A stretch of 64,000 nucleotides of DNA from Candidatus Scybalocola faecipullorum (lineage in GTDB: Bacteria > Bacillota > Clostridia > Lachnospirales > Lachnospiraceae): positions 48,163-112,162 of the forward strand of contig DVJY01000012.1 of NCBI GenBank assembly GCA_018716485.1, in the 5' to 3' direction. Below the pieces are notes generated by a model. That model was not told the origin of the DNA. It worked only from the letters and a program-made list of their open reading frames with translations, and searched no databases. Each line of letters starts with the position of its first letter. Position 1 is the stretch's first letter. A program made the position numbers and the translations under genes. This document shows positions 17,294 to 25,995 of this stretch, piece by piece.

Positions 17294-17422
17294 TATCAAT
17301 CAGCGGCTGCACGGCAGCAGGATCGATTACATAACTTCACTTTAGTTTGGTCAGAAGACGGAGATGTTGATATCGAAAGTATCATGGAATTTTTCAATCA
17401 GGCCGGTCTGACGGCAGAGTAG
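17294..17422 (+). pseudogene. Open 42-codon tail in frame with the MATE stop, possible gene remnant
   Basis: After the MATE TGA the same frame stays open to TAG at 17420-17422. The second half, reading VWSEDGDVDIESIMEFFNQ then AGLTAE, has the composition of a real protein C-terminus. There is no start codon with ribosome site in it. It could be the end of a deleted gene or a former C-terminal extension. I do not recognise the family. Confidence 0.3.
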
Positions 17423-17453
17423 ATTGATAACAATTTTCAGGCTGATTTAATAT

Positions 17454-17500
17454 CGCCGTCTGAGATAGATGATGCTCTATTTCAGACGGCGGTGTTTTTA
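17454..17500 (+). terminator. Terminator downstream of the MATE gene
   Basis: Fifteen-base arms CGCCGTCTGAGATAG (17454-17468) and CTATTTCAGACGGCG (17477-17491), one mismatch, followed by GTGTTTTTA. It also closes the convergent 17524 gene side. Confidence 0.85.
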
Positions 17501-17523
17501 TGTGCGGTAAACCTGTTTGATGA

Positions 17524-18288
17524 TTACGCAACGTATAAATACATAAACATGAAATGACAAAAACTGCCGGCCATGACAAACAGATGAAAAATTTCGTGGG
17601 AGCCGAAGTTTTTGTGACGGCGGTTAAAGAGCTGAAGTTTCAGCGCATAAATGACGCCGCCGATGGTATACATCAGTCCGCCGGCCAAAAGCCATACAAA
17701 CGCGGCGCCGGACAGTTTGGCAAGCAGCTGGGGCAGCGCCAGTATGCAAAGCCATCCCATGCCGATATAGAGCACGGAGGAAATCCACTTCGGACAGTTG
17801 ACCCAGAAGATTTTAAAAATGATGCCTGCGGCTGCCAGCGCCCAAATGAGTGTCAGTAAAAGCGTGCCGGTGCGGCCGCTTAAAGTAATCATGCATACCG
17901 GGGTGTAAGTGCCGGCAATCAGCACGGAAATCATCGTATGGTCCAGTTTTTTGAGACGTTGGTTGATTTTTTCGCCTTTATCAATGGCGTGATAGACTGT
18001 GCTCGCCGTATATAATAAAATCATGCTTGCCATAAATACAGCCATGGCAAAAAGATGCATGCCGCTGCCGGAAGCATATGCCCGAAGCAGCAAAAGAGGC
18101 GCAGCCGCGGCGGCCAGCAGTCCGCCGATCAGATGTGTAATAGCGCTTCCGGGATCTTTCAGCCCGGCATGTTTTTTATGTGATGCGTCCGGCAGGCGGC
18201 CCTCATGCCTGAACGGACTGATATCCGCCTTTGGCTGTAAAACAGGTGAAGTTTGTATTGGGGTCAGCCGGATTGTTTCTGTTTTCAT
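17524..18288 (-). CDS. Hemolysin III / PAQR-family membrane protein (TrhA-like)
   Basis: A 254-residue protein of the hemolysin III family, related to PAQR receptors and Bacillus YplQ/E. coli TrhA, linked to membrane lipid homeostasis. Seven hydrophobic segments follow a polar N-terminus of about 65 residues. The conserved metal-site residues are visible: STVYHAI with His, DHTMISVLIAGTYTP with Asp-His, and the C-terminal GSHEIFHLFVMAGSFCHF with two His. ATG 18288 follows GGAGG by eleven bases. The extended polar N-terminus is longer than usual for the family. Confidence 0.9.
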   Translation of the reverse strand: MKTETIRLTPIQTSPVLQPKADISPFRHEGRLPDASHKKHAGLKDPGSAITHLIGGLLAAAAAPLLLLRAYASGSGMHLFAMAVFMASMILLYTASTVYHAIDKGEKINQRLKKLDHTMISVLIAGTYTPVCMITLSGRTGTLLLTLIWALAAAGIIFKIFWVNCPKWISSVLYIGMGWLCILALPQLLAKLSGAAFVWLLAGGLMYTIGGVIYALKLQLFNRRHKNFGSHEIFHLFVMAGSFCHFMFMYLYVA

Positions 18289-18375
18289 AAATATAAACCT
18301 CCAATCATATGATGTAAATAGTCTGTCAGTGATCATGGAATTATATGCTGCAAAAATAAATATATTTCACAACAA

Positions 18376-18392
18376 GTAGTAATAAAAACTAC
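18376..18392. promoter_or_regulatory. Small dyad upstream of the hemolysin III gene
   Basis: GTAGT (18376-18380) and ACTAC (18388-18392), with a further ACTAC at about 18410-18414, lie in the AT-rich region between this gene and the divergent helicase gene. A BlaI/CopY-like or other operator is conceivable but not supported further. Confidence 0.25.
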
Positions 18393-18528
18393 ATAAAACA
18401 TATACACATACTACCACATTGAGAGAAAATGTCAAGCATTAATTATGCCTTGACTTTTGAAGTGTTTTTTGATAGTCTGAATTGGATTTGTAAAAAATAG
18501 AGAAGATATAGCAGATAGGAGAACCGGT

Positions 18529-20106
18529 TTGAAATTTGAAGAATTAGAAATTGACAGCAGAATTATCAGAGCAATTACAGATATGGGATTTGAGGAGGCG
18601 ACGCCGATTCAGGCGAAAGCTATCCCGATGGTATTAAGCGGCGCCGATGTGATCGGACAGGCACAGACAGGTACAGGAAAAACAGCAGCATTCGGTATTC
18701 CGATGCTGGAACGTGTCAATCCGAAAGATAAGCATCTTCAGGCGCTTGTTTTATGCCCGACGAGAGAACTTGCCATTCAGGTGGCTGACGAGATCCGGAG
18801 ATTGGCAAAATATATGCACGGTATTAAGGTACTGCCGATTTACGGCGGGCAGGATATTGTCAAGCAGATCCGGTCGTTAAAGTCCGGGGTGCAGATCGTC
18901 ATCGGCACACCGGGCCGTGTGATGGATCATATGCGCCGGAAAACCGTTAAATTTGACCATGTGGAGATGGTCACTTTGGATGAAGCCGATGAAATGCTGA
19001 ATATGGGCTTCAGAGAAGATATTGAGACGATTCTTGAAAAAGTGCCAAAAGAACGTCAGACTGTGCTTTTTTCAGCGACGATGCCAAAGCCGATTTTGGA
19101 AATTACAGGAAAATACCAAAAAGATGCGCAGATGATCAAAGTTGTCCGCAAGGAACTGACAGTGCACAACATTGAACAGTATTATTTTGAAGTGTCGCCA
19201 AAGAGCAAAGAAGAAGTTTTGTCCAGACTGCTGGATATTTATAATCCGACATTGTCGATTATTTTCTGCAATACGAAGCGTCAGGTCGATGAACTTGTCA
19301 GCAATTTAAAAGGCAGAGGCTATTTTGCCGAAGGACTTCACGGAGATATGAAGCAGCAGCAGAGAGACCGCGTGATGAACAGCTTCAGAAACGGACGCAC
19401 AGATATTCTGGTGGCAACCGATGTGGCCGCCAGAGGTATTGATGTGGACGATGTGGATATCGTATTCAATTATGATCTGCCTCAGGATGAAGAATACTAT
19501 GTTCACAGAATCGGAAGAACAGGGCGCGCCGGAAAAAGCGGACTTGCGTTTTCTTTTGTTGTCGGCAGAGAAGTTTATAAATTAAAAGATATTATGCGCT
19601 ACTGCAAAACAAAAATCACAGCCCGCAAGGTGCCGTCATTAAATGATGTGGCCAATACAAAGATGAATAAAATCTTTGATGAAATCGGTCATGTGATCGA
19701 GGAAGAAGATCTGGGCAGTATTATGCATATGATTGAAGAACGGATTTATGAAGAGGACTATACGGCCATGGATATGGCCGCGGCGCTCATTAAAATGATG
19801 ATGGGCACCAATGAATCTGTAGAACTGCCGGATTACGGTGAATTTGGCAATACAGGCGCCAAAGACGGTATGGTCCGCCTGTTTATTAATATAGGAAAGA
19901 GCCAGAAAGTAAAACCGGGCGACATTCTCGGCGCCATTGCCGGGGAAAGCGGTATTCCGGGGCGGCTTGTAGGAACGATCGATATGTACGATAAATATAC
20001 GTTTGTCGAAGTACCTCAGGAGCACGCCAGAGAAGTCATGATGGCGATGAAAAATACAAAAATTAAAGGCAAGAGCATTAACATTGAGCCGGCCAATCAT
20101 AAATAA
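18529..20106 (+). CDS. deaD: DEAD-box RNA helicase with DbpA-type RNA-binding C-domain
   Basis: ATP-dependent RNA helicase of the CsdA/DeaD type, acting in ribosome assembly and mRNA turnover, especially in the cold. The 525 residues show the Q motif with TPIQ, AQTGTGKT (Walker A), PTRELAIQ, GTPGRVMDH, DEAD, SAT, a C-terminal helicase domain with ARGID and HRIGRTGR, and a final domain from about residue 445 (VRLFINIGKSQKVKPGDILG) of the DbpA RNA-binding fold. The start is TTG at 18529, with AGGAG eight to nine bases upstream; no ATG is better placed. It has its own terminator. Confidence 0.95.
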   Translation: MKFEELEIDSRIIRAITDMGFEEATPIQAKAIPMVLSGADVIGQAQTGTGKTAAFGIPMLERVNPKDKHLQALVLCPTRELAIQVADEIRRLAKYMHGIKVLPIYGGQDIVKQIRSLKSGVQIVIGTPGRVMDHMRRKTVKFDHVEMVTLDEADEMLNMGFREDIETILEKVPKERQTVLFSATMPKPILEITGKYQKDAQMIKVVRKELTVHNIEQYYFEVSPKSKEEVLSRLLDIYNPTLSIIFCNTKRQVDELVSNLKGRGYFAEGLHGDMKQQQRDRVMNSFRNGRTDILVATDVAARGIDVDDVDIVFNYDLPQDEEYYVHRIGRTGRAGKSGLAFSFVVGREVYKLKDIMRYCKTKITARKVPSLNDVANTKMNKIFDEIGHVIEEEDLGSIMHMIEERIYEEDYTAMDMAAALIKMMMGTNESVELPDYGEFGNTGAKDGMVRLFINIGKSQKVKPGDILGAIAGESGIPGRLVGTIDMYDKYTFVEVPQEHAREVMMAMKNTKIKGKSINIEPANHK

Positions 20107-20114
20107 TCATTAAT

Positions 20115-20168
20115 AAAATCTTTTTCAGATGAAGCTGCGGACAGCCTCATTTGGAAAAGATTTTTTTG
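20115..20168 (+). terminator. Terminator of the DEAD-box helicase gene
   Basis: Imperfect stem between AAATCTTTTTCAGATGA (from 20117) and TCATTTGGAAAAGATTT (to 20162), closed by AGCTG/CAGC, followed by a run of T to 20167. Confidence 0.75.
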
Positions 20169-20271
20169 TTATAGAAAAGTGCTTCATTTTGTTTGACGAG
20201 GAAGTTAGTTAAGCTTTCCTATGGCATAAAACGAGTATGCATATTTTTTATAGCGCGATGCGGGATTGATA

Positions 20272-20301
20272 TTGTACTTTTTCAGAATAGATATTTATAA
20301 T
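20272..20301 (+). promoter_or_regulatory. Possible promoter of the aldo/keto reductase genes
   Basis: A perfect TATAAT at 20296-20301 has only a weak TTGTAC (20272-20277) 18 bases upstream. The 200-base gap between the helicase terminator and 20372 holds no gene. Confidence 0.4.
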
Positions 20302-20335
20302 TTAATTGTAATTCAGAAAAACACAAATGTATTAA

Positions 20336-21223
<888 letters not shown>

Positions 21224-21273
21224 GGAAAACTTCCGGACAGTTTGATATGAACGTAAAATAAAGGGATGAGACG

Positions 21274-22380
21274 ATGATTTATAAAGATTTTCAGGATCTC
21301 AGTCTTTCAAGGCTCGGCATGGGAAATATGAGACTGCCTGTAAAGCTGGGAAGAATCGACACAAAAAAGGCTCAGGAAATTATAGATTATGCAATGGCAC
21401 AGGGCATCAATTATTATGATACGGCATATGTGTATCATTCGGGAAAGTCTGAGTCATTTCTCGGACAGGCTCTGAAAAAATATCCGAGAGACAGTTATTA
21501 TCTGGCAACCAAGTTCTATGTGATGGCGAATCCTGATATTCAGAAGGTGTTTGAAGAACAGCTTCGCAGACTGGATACAGACTATATTGATTTTTATCTG
21601 ATTCATTGTGTCAATGAAGAAACTATTGATGCATATATGAAGAAAGACCGCCATTATTTGGATTTTCTCATGGAGCAAAAGGCCAAAGGGAAAATCAGGC
21701 ATATCGGATTTTCTTCTCATGGAAAACCAGAGACACTGGAACGTTTTTTGACATGGGGCAGGGATTGCTTTGAATTTGTGCAGATTCAGCTGAATTATTT
21801 GGACTGGACCATGCAAAATGCCAAACGGCAATATGAAATTATTACTGAACACGGCCTTCCGGTATGGGTCATGGAACCGGTAAGGGGCGGGAGACTTGCC
21901 TCCCTCGGCGAAAAATATGACCGCATGCTCAAACAGGCAAAGCCGGACTGGTCTGTTCCGGCATGGGCCTTTCACTGGCTGATGGGACTGGATAATGTAA
22001 CGATGATTTTAAGCGGTATGAGCACAACGGATCAGATCCGTGATAATGTGGCCACATTTCAGACAGAGGAAACGCTGTCCAAAGAAGCGCAGATGCTTTT
22101 GATGAATGTGGCAGCGGGTTATCAGTCCAAGCTGGCAGTTCCATGTACAGCCTGCCGTTACTGCTGTGACGGATGTCCTGAAAACATTGATATTCCGGTC
22201 TGGATGAATCTTTATAATGAGCTGTCTTTGACAAAAGACAAAGCAGCATGGGAAAAGGCGATTCAGGCAGAGCATGGGCCGGCTTCATGCATCGGCTGCG
22301 GCCAGTGTACGGCGCACTGCCCGCAAAGTATTGATGTTCCGGGATATATGGAGAAGCTGGTATCAGGCAGATATGCCTGA
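21274..22380 (+). CDS. Aldo/keto reductase with C-terminal 4Fe-4S ferredoxin domain
   Basis: A 368-residue protein joining an aldo/keto reductase barrel (residues 1-280: LGMGNMRLP, YDTAYVYHSG with catalytic Asp/Tyr, ATKFYV with Lys, YLIHCVN with His) to a bacterial ferredoxin-like tail with Cys clusters CTACRYCCDGCP and CIGCGQCTAHCP. The class is common in anaerobic Clostridia; the Fe-S tail implies electron transfer from ferredoxin or a partner in addition to, or instead of, NADPH. The stop at 22380 is followed directly by the remnant of an opposite-strand LysR gene. Confidence 0.92.
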   Translation: MIYKDFQDLSLSRLGMGNMRLPVKLGRIDTKKAQEIIDYAMAQGINYYDTAYVYHSGKSESFLGQALKKYPRDSYYLATKFYVMANPDIQKVFEEQLRRLDTDYIDFYLIHCVNEETIDAYMKKDRHYLDFLMEQKAKGKIRHIGFSSHGKPETLERFLTWGRDCFEFVQIQLNYLDWTMQNAKRQYEIITEHGLPVWVMEPVRGGRLASLGEKYDRMLKQAKPDWSVPAWAFHWLMGLDNVTMILSGMSTTDQIRDNVATFQTEETLSKEAQMLLMNVAAGYQSKLAVPCTACRYCCDGCPENIDIPVWMNLYNELSLTKDKAAWEKAIQAEHGPASCIGCGQCTAHCPQSIDVPGYMEKLVSGRYA

Positions 22381-22727
22381 TCAAAATCTTCCTGAAGAAT
22401 AAAATTCGGACGGATCATTTTTTCTTTGCACAGATCATACCAAAAGCCGATCCTGCTGTGCAGAATCAGTGTGAGATCTTTTAAATCCTTTAAATATATT
22501 TCTTTACACTCGGCAAGGGGATGGTCGTTTGTTACAGAAAGGTAAAGAATTTCTTTCATAAAAGGCTGGCAGCAGATATTTTCGATTTCAGGCTGTATGG
22601 TCGTTACAATAATTTTATAAATACCTTCTTTTAAGCGTTCTGTTAATACGTCAATGCGATCATCCAGTTCAGAATGAAGTATTCCGCGTACGCCGTGTAT
22701 ATAAAAAGCGTAAGGCAGCCAAAATTG
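22381..22727 (-). pseudogene. Remnant of a LysR-type regulator substrate-binding domain
   Basis: Reading the minus strand from 22727, an uninterrupted frame without a start codon gives about 115 residues with the pattern of a LysR effector domain, including DDRIDVLTERLKEGIYKIIV, LYLSVTNDHPLAECKEIYL and KDLTLILH. It is bounded upstream by an in-frame TGA (22728-22730). The DNA-binding half and the end of the domain are missing, and the frame runs into the 3' end of the reductase gene. It is probably the residue of a regulator once adjacent to the reductases. Confidence 0.6.
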
Positions 22728-22775
22728 TCAATAATACAGCGGTTCAGGAAAAATAAAATACATTTCGGATTTTAC

Positions 22776-22812
22776 GCAGACAGGCGCTTGAATGTGCCTG
22801 TCTGCTTTTTTT
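22776..22812 (+). terminator. Terminator upstream of the 22913 gene
   Basis: Ten-base perfect arms GCAGACAGGC (22776-22785) and GCCTGTCTGC (22796-22805) followed by seven T. It probably ends the aldo/keto reductase transcript after the LysR remnant. A possible extended -10 TGGTAAAAT occurs at 22856-22864. Confidence 0.85.
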
Positions 22813-22912
22813 GCCGGGCAGCGGACAGAAAACTCGTCGACTTTACCGACGTTCTATGGTAAAATACAAAAAGATGATAAAAATACGTTGATGAACGGCA
22901 AAGGAGGCCTGT

Positions 22913-23245
22913 ATGAAAAAAGACGTTGTCAAAGTTGTACTTTTGACGGCAGCCGTTTACGTATGTGTGCCGCTGATGAATTTATGGTTTCCGATGACGC
23001 GCAGGTATACATTTTTGCTTGATTTATGGCTGCTGAATCCTGTCGTCGCCGCAGCCGGCCCTTTTGGCTTTTGTATGCGGTACGGCGCTGCGGTGTGGTG
23101 CGCGCTCATTCCGGCAGTTTTGTTTGTGCCTGCGGCGCTCATTTTTTATAATGATACGGCACTCATTTATGCCGTTGTCTATTTGGCGGCAGGGCTGATC
23201 GGCGTCATTTTGGCGCTTTTGATCCGAAAGCGGAAGAAAAAGTAA
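22913..23245 (+). CDS. Small integral membrane protein upstream of lysA
   Basis: A 110-residue protein with three strongly hydrophobic segments (about residues 7-27, 55-78 and 84-103) and a basic tail RKRKKK that should face the cytoplasm. I do not recognise the family. A close AAAGGAGG supports the ATG. lysA starts 32 bases after its stop with no terminator between, so they are probably cotranscribed; an amino-acid transport link is possible but not shown. Confidence 0.75.
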   Translation: MKKDVVKVVLLTAAVYVCVPLMNLWFPMTRRYTFLLDLWLLNPVVAAAGPFGFCMRYGAAVWCALIPAVLFVPAALIFYNDTALIYAVVYLAAGLIGVILALLIRKRKKK

Positions 23246-23277
23246 GATTGGATAAACGCAGGAGGGAGATATTTCAA

Positions 23278-24573
23278 ATGATAAAAGAAATCAGGAATAA
23301 TACGCTTTATTTTGACGGCTGTGATACGGTGGCTCTGGCAAAGCAGTACGGCACACCGCTATATGTGTTTTCAGAAACGGCAATGCACGAAAGATTTCAG
23401 GAACTGAAGTTGTGTTTTACGGAAAAGTATGAAAATACCCGGGTAGCTTATGCGGCAAAAGCCTTCTGTACATTGGCCATGTGCCGGTTTGTGGCGGATG
23501 AGGGTATGTGTATCGATGTCGTTTCCGGCGGTGAACTTTATACGGCCATGAAGGCCGGTTTTCCGGCGGAGCGCATCGAATTTAACGGCAATAACAAATT
23601 GTATGAGGAAATTGAGATGGCTGTCGAGTACGGTATCGGACGGATCATTGTGGATGGCCTGTGCGAGCTGGATCTGATAGAAAAAGTGTGTGCGCAGAAA
23701 AATAAAAAAATCAATGTCCTTTTCAGAATTACTCCGGGTGTGAAAAGTGATTCCCATGATTATATTGTTACAGGGAAGAAAGATTCCAAGTTCGGTATCC
23801 CGCTGGATGACGATGTGATCATGCCGCTTATTAAAAAGGCGATAGATTCGCCTTATGTAAACTTCCTCGGATTTCATTTCCATGTAGGCTCGCAGCTGTT
23901 CTCAAACAGTTCTTATCTTCAGGCGCTGGATATTGTGCTGGCGCTCGTTAAAAAAGTGAAAGAAACATACGGATATGAAATCAGTGAACTGAATGTGGGC
24001 GGCGGTTTCGGCATTAAATATACAACTGAGGAAAGAAAACCGTACAGTTATTTCCTTGATCCGATGATGGAAAGAATCGGTCAGTTTTTCAAAGATGAGG
24101 GGATGACCCGCCCTGCAGTTGTGATCGAACCGGGAAGAAGTATTGTGGGAGAAGCGGGCATCACATTGTATACGGTCGGAAGTATTAAAGATATCCGCGG
24201 TGTGCGCAAATATGTATCTGTGGACGGCGGTATGACAGACAATATCCGCCCGGCGCTGTATCAGGCGGTATATGACGGTGTGATCGCCAATAAGGCCGAA
24301 GAAGCGAAAGAAGAAGTGGTCACCATCTGCGGCAAATGCTGCGAATCCGGAGATATTTTAATTCGGGATATTGCTGTGCCGTCACCGGAAGCCGGAGATA
24401 CCTTTGCCATATTCTCCACAGGCGCTTACGGTTATTCGATGGCAAGCAATTACAACAAAAATGGAATTCCTGCGGTTGTTTTTGTAAAGGAGGGCAAGTC
24501 TGCGCTCACTGTCAAAAGACAGACCATGGATGATCTGATCCGCAATGAAGTCATTCCGGATTCTATGGCATAA
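23278..24573 (+). CDS. lysA: Diaminopimelate decarboxylase
   Basis: PLP-dependent decarboxylase that converts meso-diaminopimelate to lysine. The 431 residues contain the Schiff-base Lys61 in YAAKAF, HFHVGSQ, the phosphate-binding GGGFG, EPGRSIVGEAG, the active-site CCESGDIL and YGYSMASNYN. ATG 23278 follows GGAGGGAGATATTTCAA; the in-frame TTG at 23248 upstream is not preferred. Some relatives act on ornithine or arginine, but the CESGD motif and length support LysA. Confidence 0.94.
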   Translation: MIKEIRNNTLYFDGCDTVALAKQYGTPLYVFSETAMHERFQELKLCFTEKYENTRVAYAAKAFCTLAMCRFVADEGMCIDVVSGGELYTAMKAGFPAERIEFNGNNKLYEEIEMAVEYGIGRIIVDGLCELDLIEKVCAQKNKKINVLFRITPGVKSDSHDYIVTGKKDSKFGIPLDDDVIMPLIKKAIDSPYVNFLGFHFHVGSQLFSNSSYLQALDIVLALVKKVKETYGYEISELNVGGGFGIKYTTEERKPYSYFLDPMMERIGQFFKDEGMTRPAVVIEPGRSIVGEAGITLYTVGSIKDIRGVRKYVSVDGGMTDNIRPALYQAVYDGVIANKAEEAKEEVVTICGKCCESGDILIRDIAVPSPEAGDTFAIFSTGAYGYSMASNYNKNGIPAVVFVKEGKSALTVKRQTMDDLIRNEVIPDSMA

Positions 24574-24591
24574 TTAAGACGAAATTGAGTG

Positions 24592-24658
24592 AAACTGCCG
24601 GGAGAATCCACAGCACAGTCAACATAAGATTGTGCTGCGGTTTTGCCCGGCAGTTTTA
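24592..24658 (+). terminator. Nested-stem terminator after lysA
   Basis: Outer arms AAACTGCCGGG (24592-24602) and CCCGGCAGTTT (24646-24656), with an inner CAGCACA/TGTGCTG stem, followed by TATG. The stem also faces the convergent HAD gene and may serve both. Confidence 0.75.
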
Positions 24659-24670
24659 TGTGACGTTTCC

Positions 24671-25375
24671 TCACCTGTTAAAATCTGTAATCTGAACCAT
24701 CTCGTCCCATGTGCCGTGCCAGAAGCTGGCCAGCGGCGCATTGGCCCGGTTGATCAGACAGTCTGTGATCAGATAGCCTTTGATGCCAAGCTGTTGGGCA
24801 GCCATATCTTCCAGATTGTCATTGCCTGCCATAATACAGTTTTGAGGCTGTTTCCCCAGACTGGCGAGCACTTCCGTATAGTATGCCGGATTGGGCTTGC
24901 AGTAATGATAGTGTTCATATGTGGTAAACAGGGCAAAGTCCTCCGGATCAAATCCGGCCCAGCGGAGCCGGTTCATGGTAGCCACTTTAGGAAACAGCGG
25001 ATTTGTGGCGGCAACCACCGTGTAGCCCTTTTGTTTTAATGTATGTACATAGGCGGTAATTTCAGGGCGGGCTTTCGTCGCGCCTTTGGCGATAGAAAAT
25101 TCGTTGTTGTAAAAATCCGTAAAATCTTTTTCCACATCTGTTTTTCTAATGCCGAGACGGCTTTCAAAATTGTCCCAGAATACATTTTCATTTGTGTCCC
25201 GGCCGTCGTTGGTCATCATTTTTTCTGTACCTTCCCAGATGACTTTTTGGAGTATTTCAAAATCATAAGTTTGGCCGAATTTTAAATAAAGACCTTTAAA
25301 GTAAAGTTTAATAAATTCTTCCTGATCCATCGGCAGCAGTGTGCCGTCCAGGTCAAATAAAATCGTATCAATCAT
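24671..25375 (-). CDS. HAD-superfamily hydrolase (phosphatase)
   Basis: A 234-residue haloacid dehalogenase-type phosphohydrolase, cytoplasmic. Motif I is FDLDGTLLP near the start with the nucleophile Asp, motif II is AATNP (Thr), motif III is the Lys in YCKPNPAYY, and motif IV is MAGNDNLEDM. A helical cap lies between motifs I and II (about residues 15-110). The substrate is unknown. GAGGAGACACTT is the ribosome site. It is divergent from cdd. Confidence 0.9.
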   Translation of the reverse strand: MIDTILFDLDGTLLPMDQEEFIKLYFKGLYLKFGQTYDFEILQKVIWEGTEKMMTNDGRDTNENVFWDNFESRLGIRKTDVEKDFTDFYNNEFSIAKGATKARPEITAYVHTLKQKGYTVVAATNPLFPKVATMNRLRWAGFDPEDFALFTTYEHYHYCKPNPAYYTEVLASLGKQPQNCIMAGNDNLEDMAAQQLGIKGYLITDCLINRANAPLASFWHGTWDEMVQITDFNR

Positions 25376-25403
25376 AAGTGTCTCCTCGCAGTATATCGTA
25401 AAG

Positions 25404-25432
25404 TTGACAGATGCATCGCCACCCGATACAAT
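25404..25432 (+). promoter_or_regulatory. Promoter of cdd
   Basis: Perfect TTGACA (25404-25409), 17-base spacer, TACAAT (25427-25432). Confidence 0.78.
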
Positions 25433-25450
25433 AAAAGACAGGCGGTATTG

Positions 25451-25473
25451 TTATTTTATCATTGATAAAATAA
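25451..25473. promoter_or_regulatory. Perfect 23-base palindrome in the cdd leader
   Basis: Arms TTATTTTATCA (25451-25461) and TGATAAAATAA (25463-25473) around one base. It lies about 18 bases past the -10 of the cdd promoter. A one-base loop is too small for a good RNA hairpin, so a DNA-binding operator is the better guess; the regulator is unknown. Confidence 0.55.
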
Positions 25474-25513
25474 ATGTGCAATGCGGCGGCAAAAAAATCA
25501 GGGGGATTTGTAT

Positions 25514-25921
25514 ATGGATCATAAAGAGTTGATGAAGATAGCCATGAAAGCACGGGAGAAGGCTTATGCGCCCTATTCCGGATACAGGGTCGGCGCGGCG
25601 CTGCTGTGTGAGGATGGCACGGTGTATACAGGATGCAATATTGAAAATGCGGCTTATACGCCGACAAACTGTGCCGAGCGAACCGCTTTTTTCAAGGCAG
25701 TCAGTGAAGGACAGCGCCATTTTGTGAAGATTGCAGTGTCGGGAGGCAGAGAAACGGCGGCGCCTTGTATGCCGTGCGGCGTCTGCCGTCAGGTGATGGC
25801 AGAGTTTTGCCGGCCGGAAAGTTTTAAAATCGTATATTTAGATGACAGCGGCGAAATCGGCGAAATGCTTCTTAAAGAACTGCTTCCGAAAAGCTTCGGC
25901 CCGGAAAATCTTGGCAGTTAA
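25514..25921 (+). CDS. cdd: Cytidine deaminase
   Basis: Zinc enzyme of pyrimidine salvage that deaminates cytidine and deoxycytidine. The 135 residues include YAPYSGYRVGAALL, TGCNIENAAYTPTNCAE with the zinc Cys and catalytic Glu, and PCMPCGVCRQ with the other zinc Cys. This is the tetrameric short type. ATG 25514 follows CAGGGGGATTTG; the in-frame ATG at 25481 has no site. A palindrome lies in the leader. glmM follows 72 bases later. Confidence 0.94.
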   Translation: MDHKELMKIAMKAREKAYAPYSGYRVGAALLCEDGTVYTGCNIENAAYTPTNCAERTAFFKAVSEGQRHFVKIAVSGGRETAAPCMPCGVCRQVMAEFCRPESFKIVYLDDSGEIGEMLLKELLPKSFGPENLGS

Positions 25922-25995
25922 AAATATGGTGCATAAACAGAAAGAGTATGTTATATTTATGAAAAGTATATGATATTGAAATTGGAGTGAAAATG

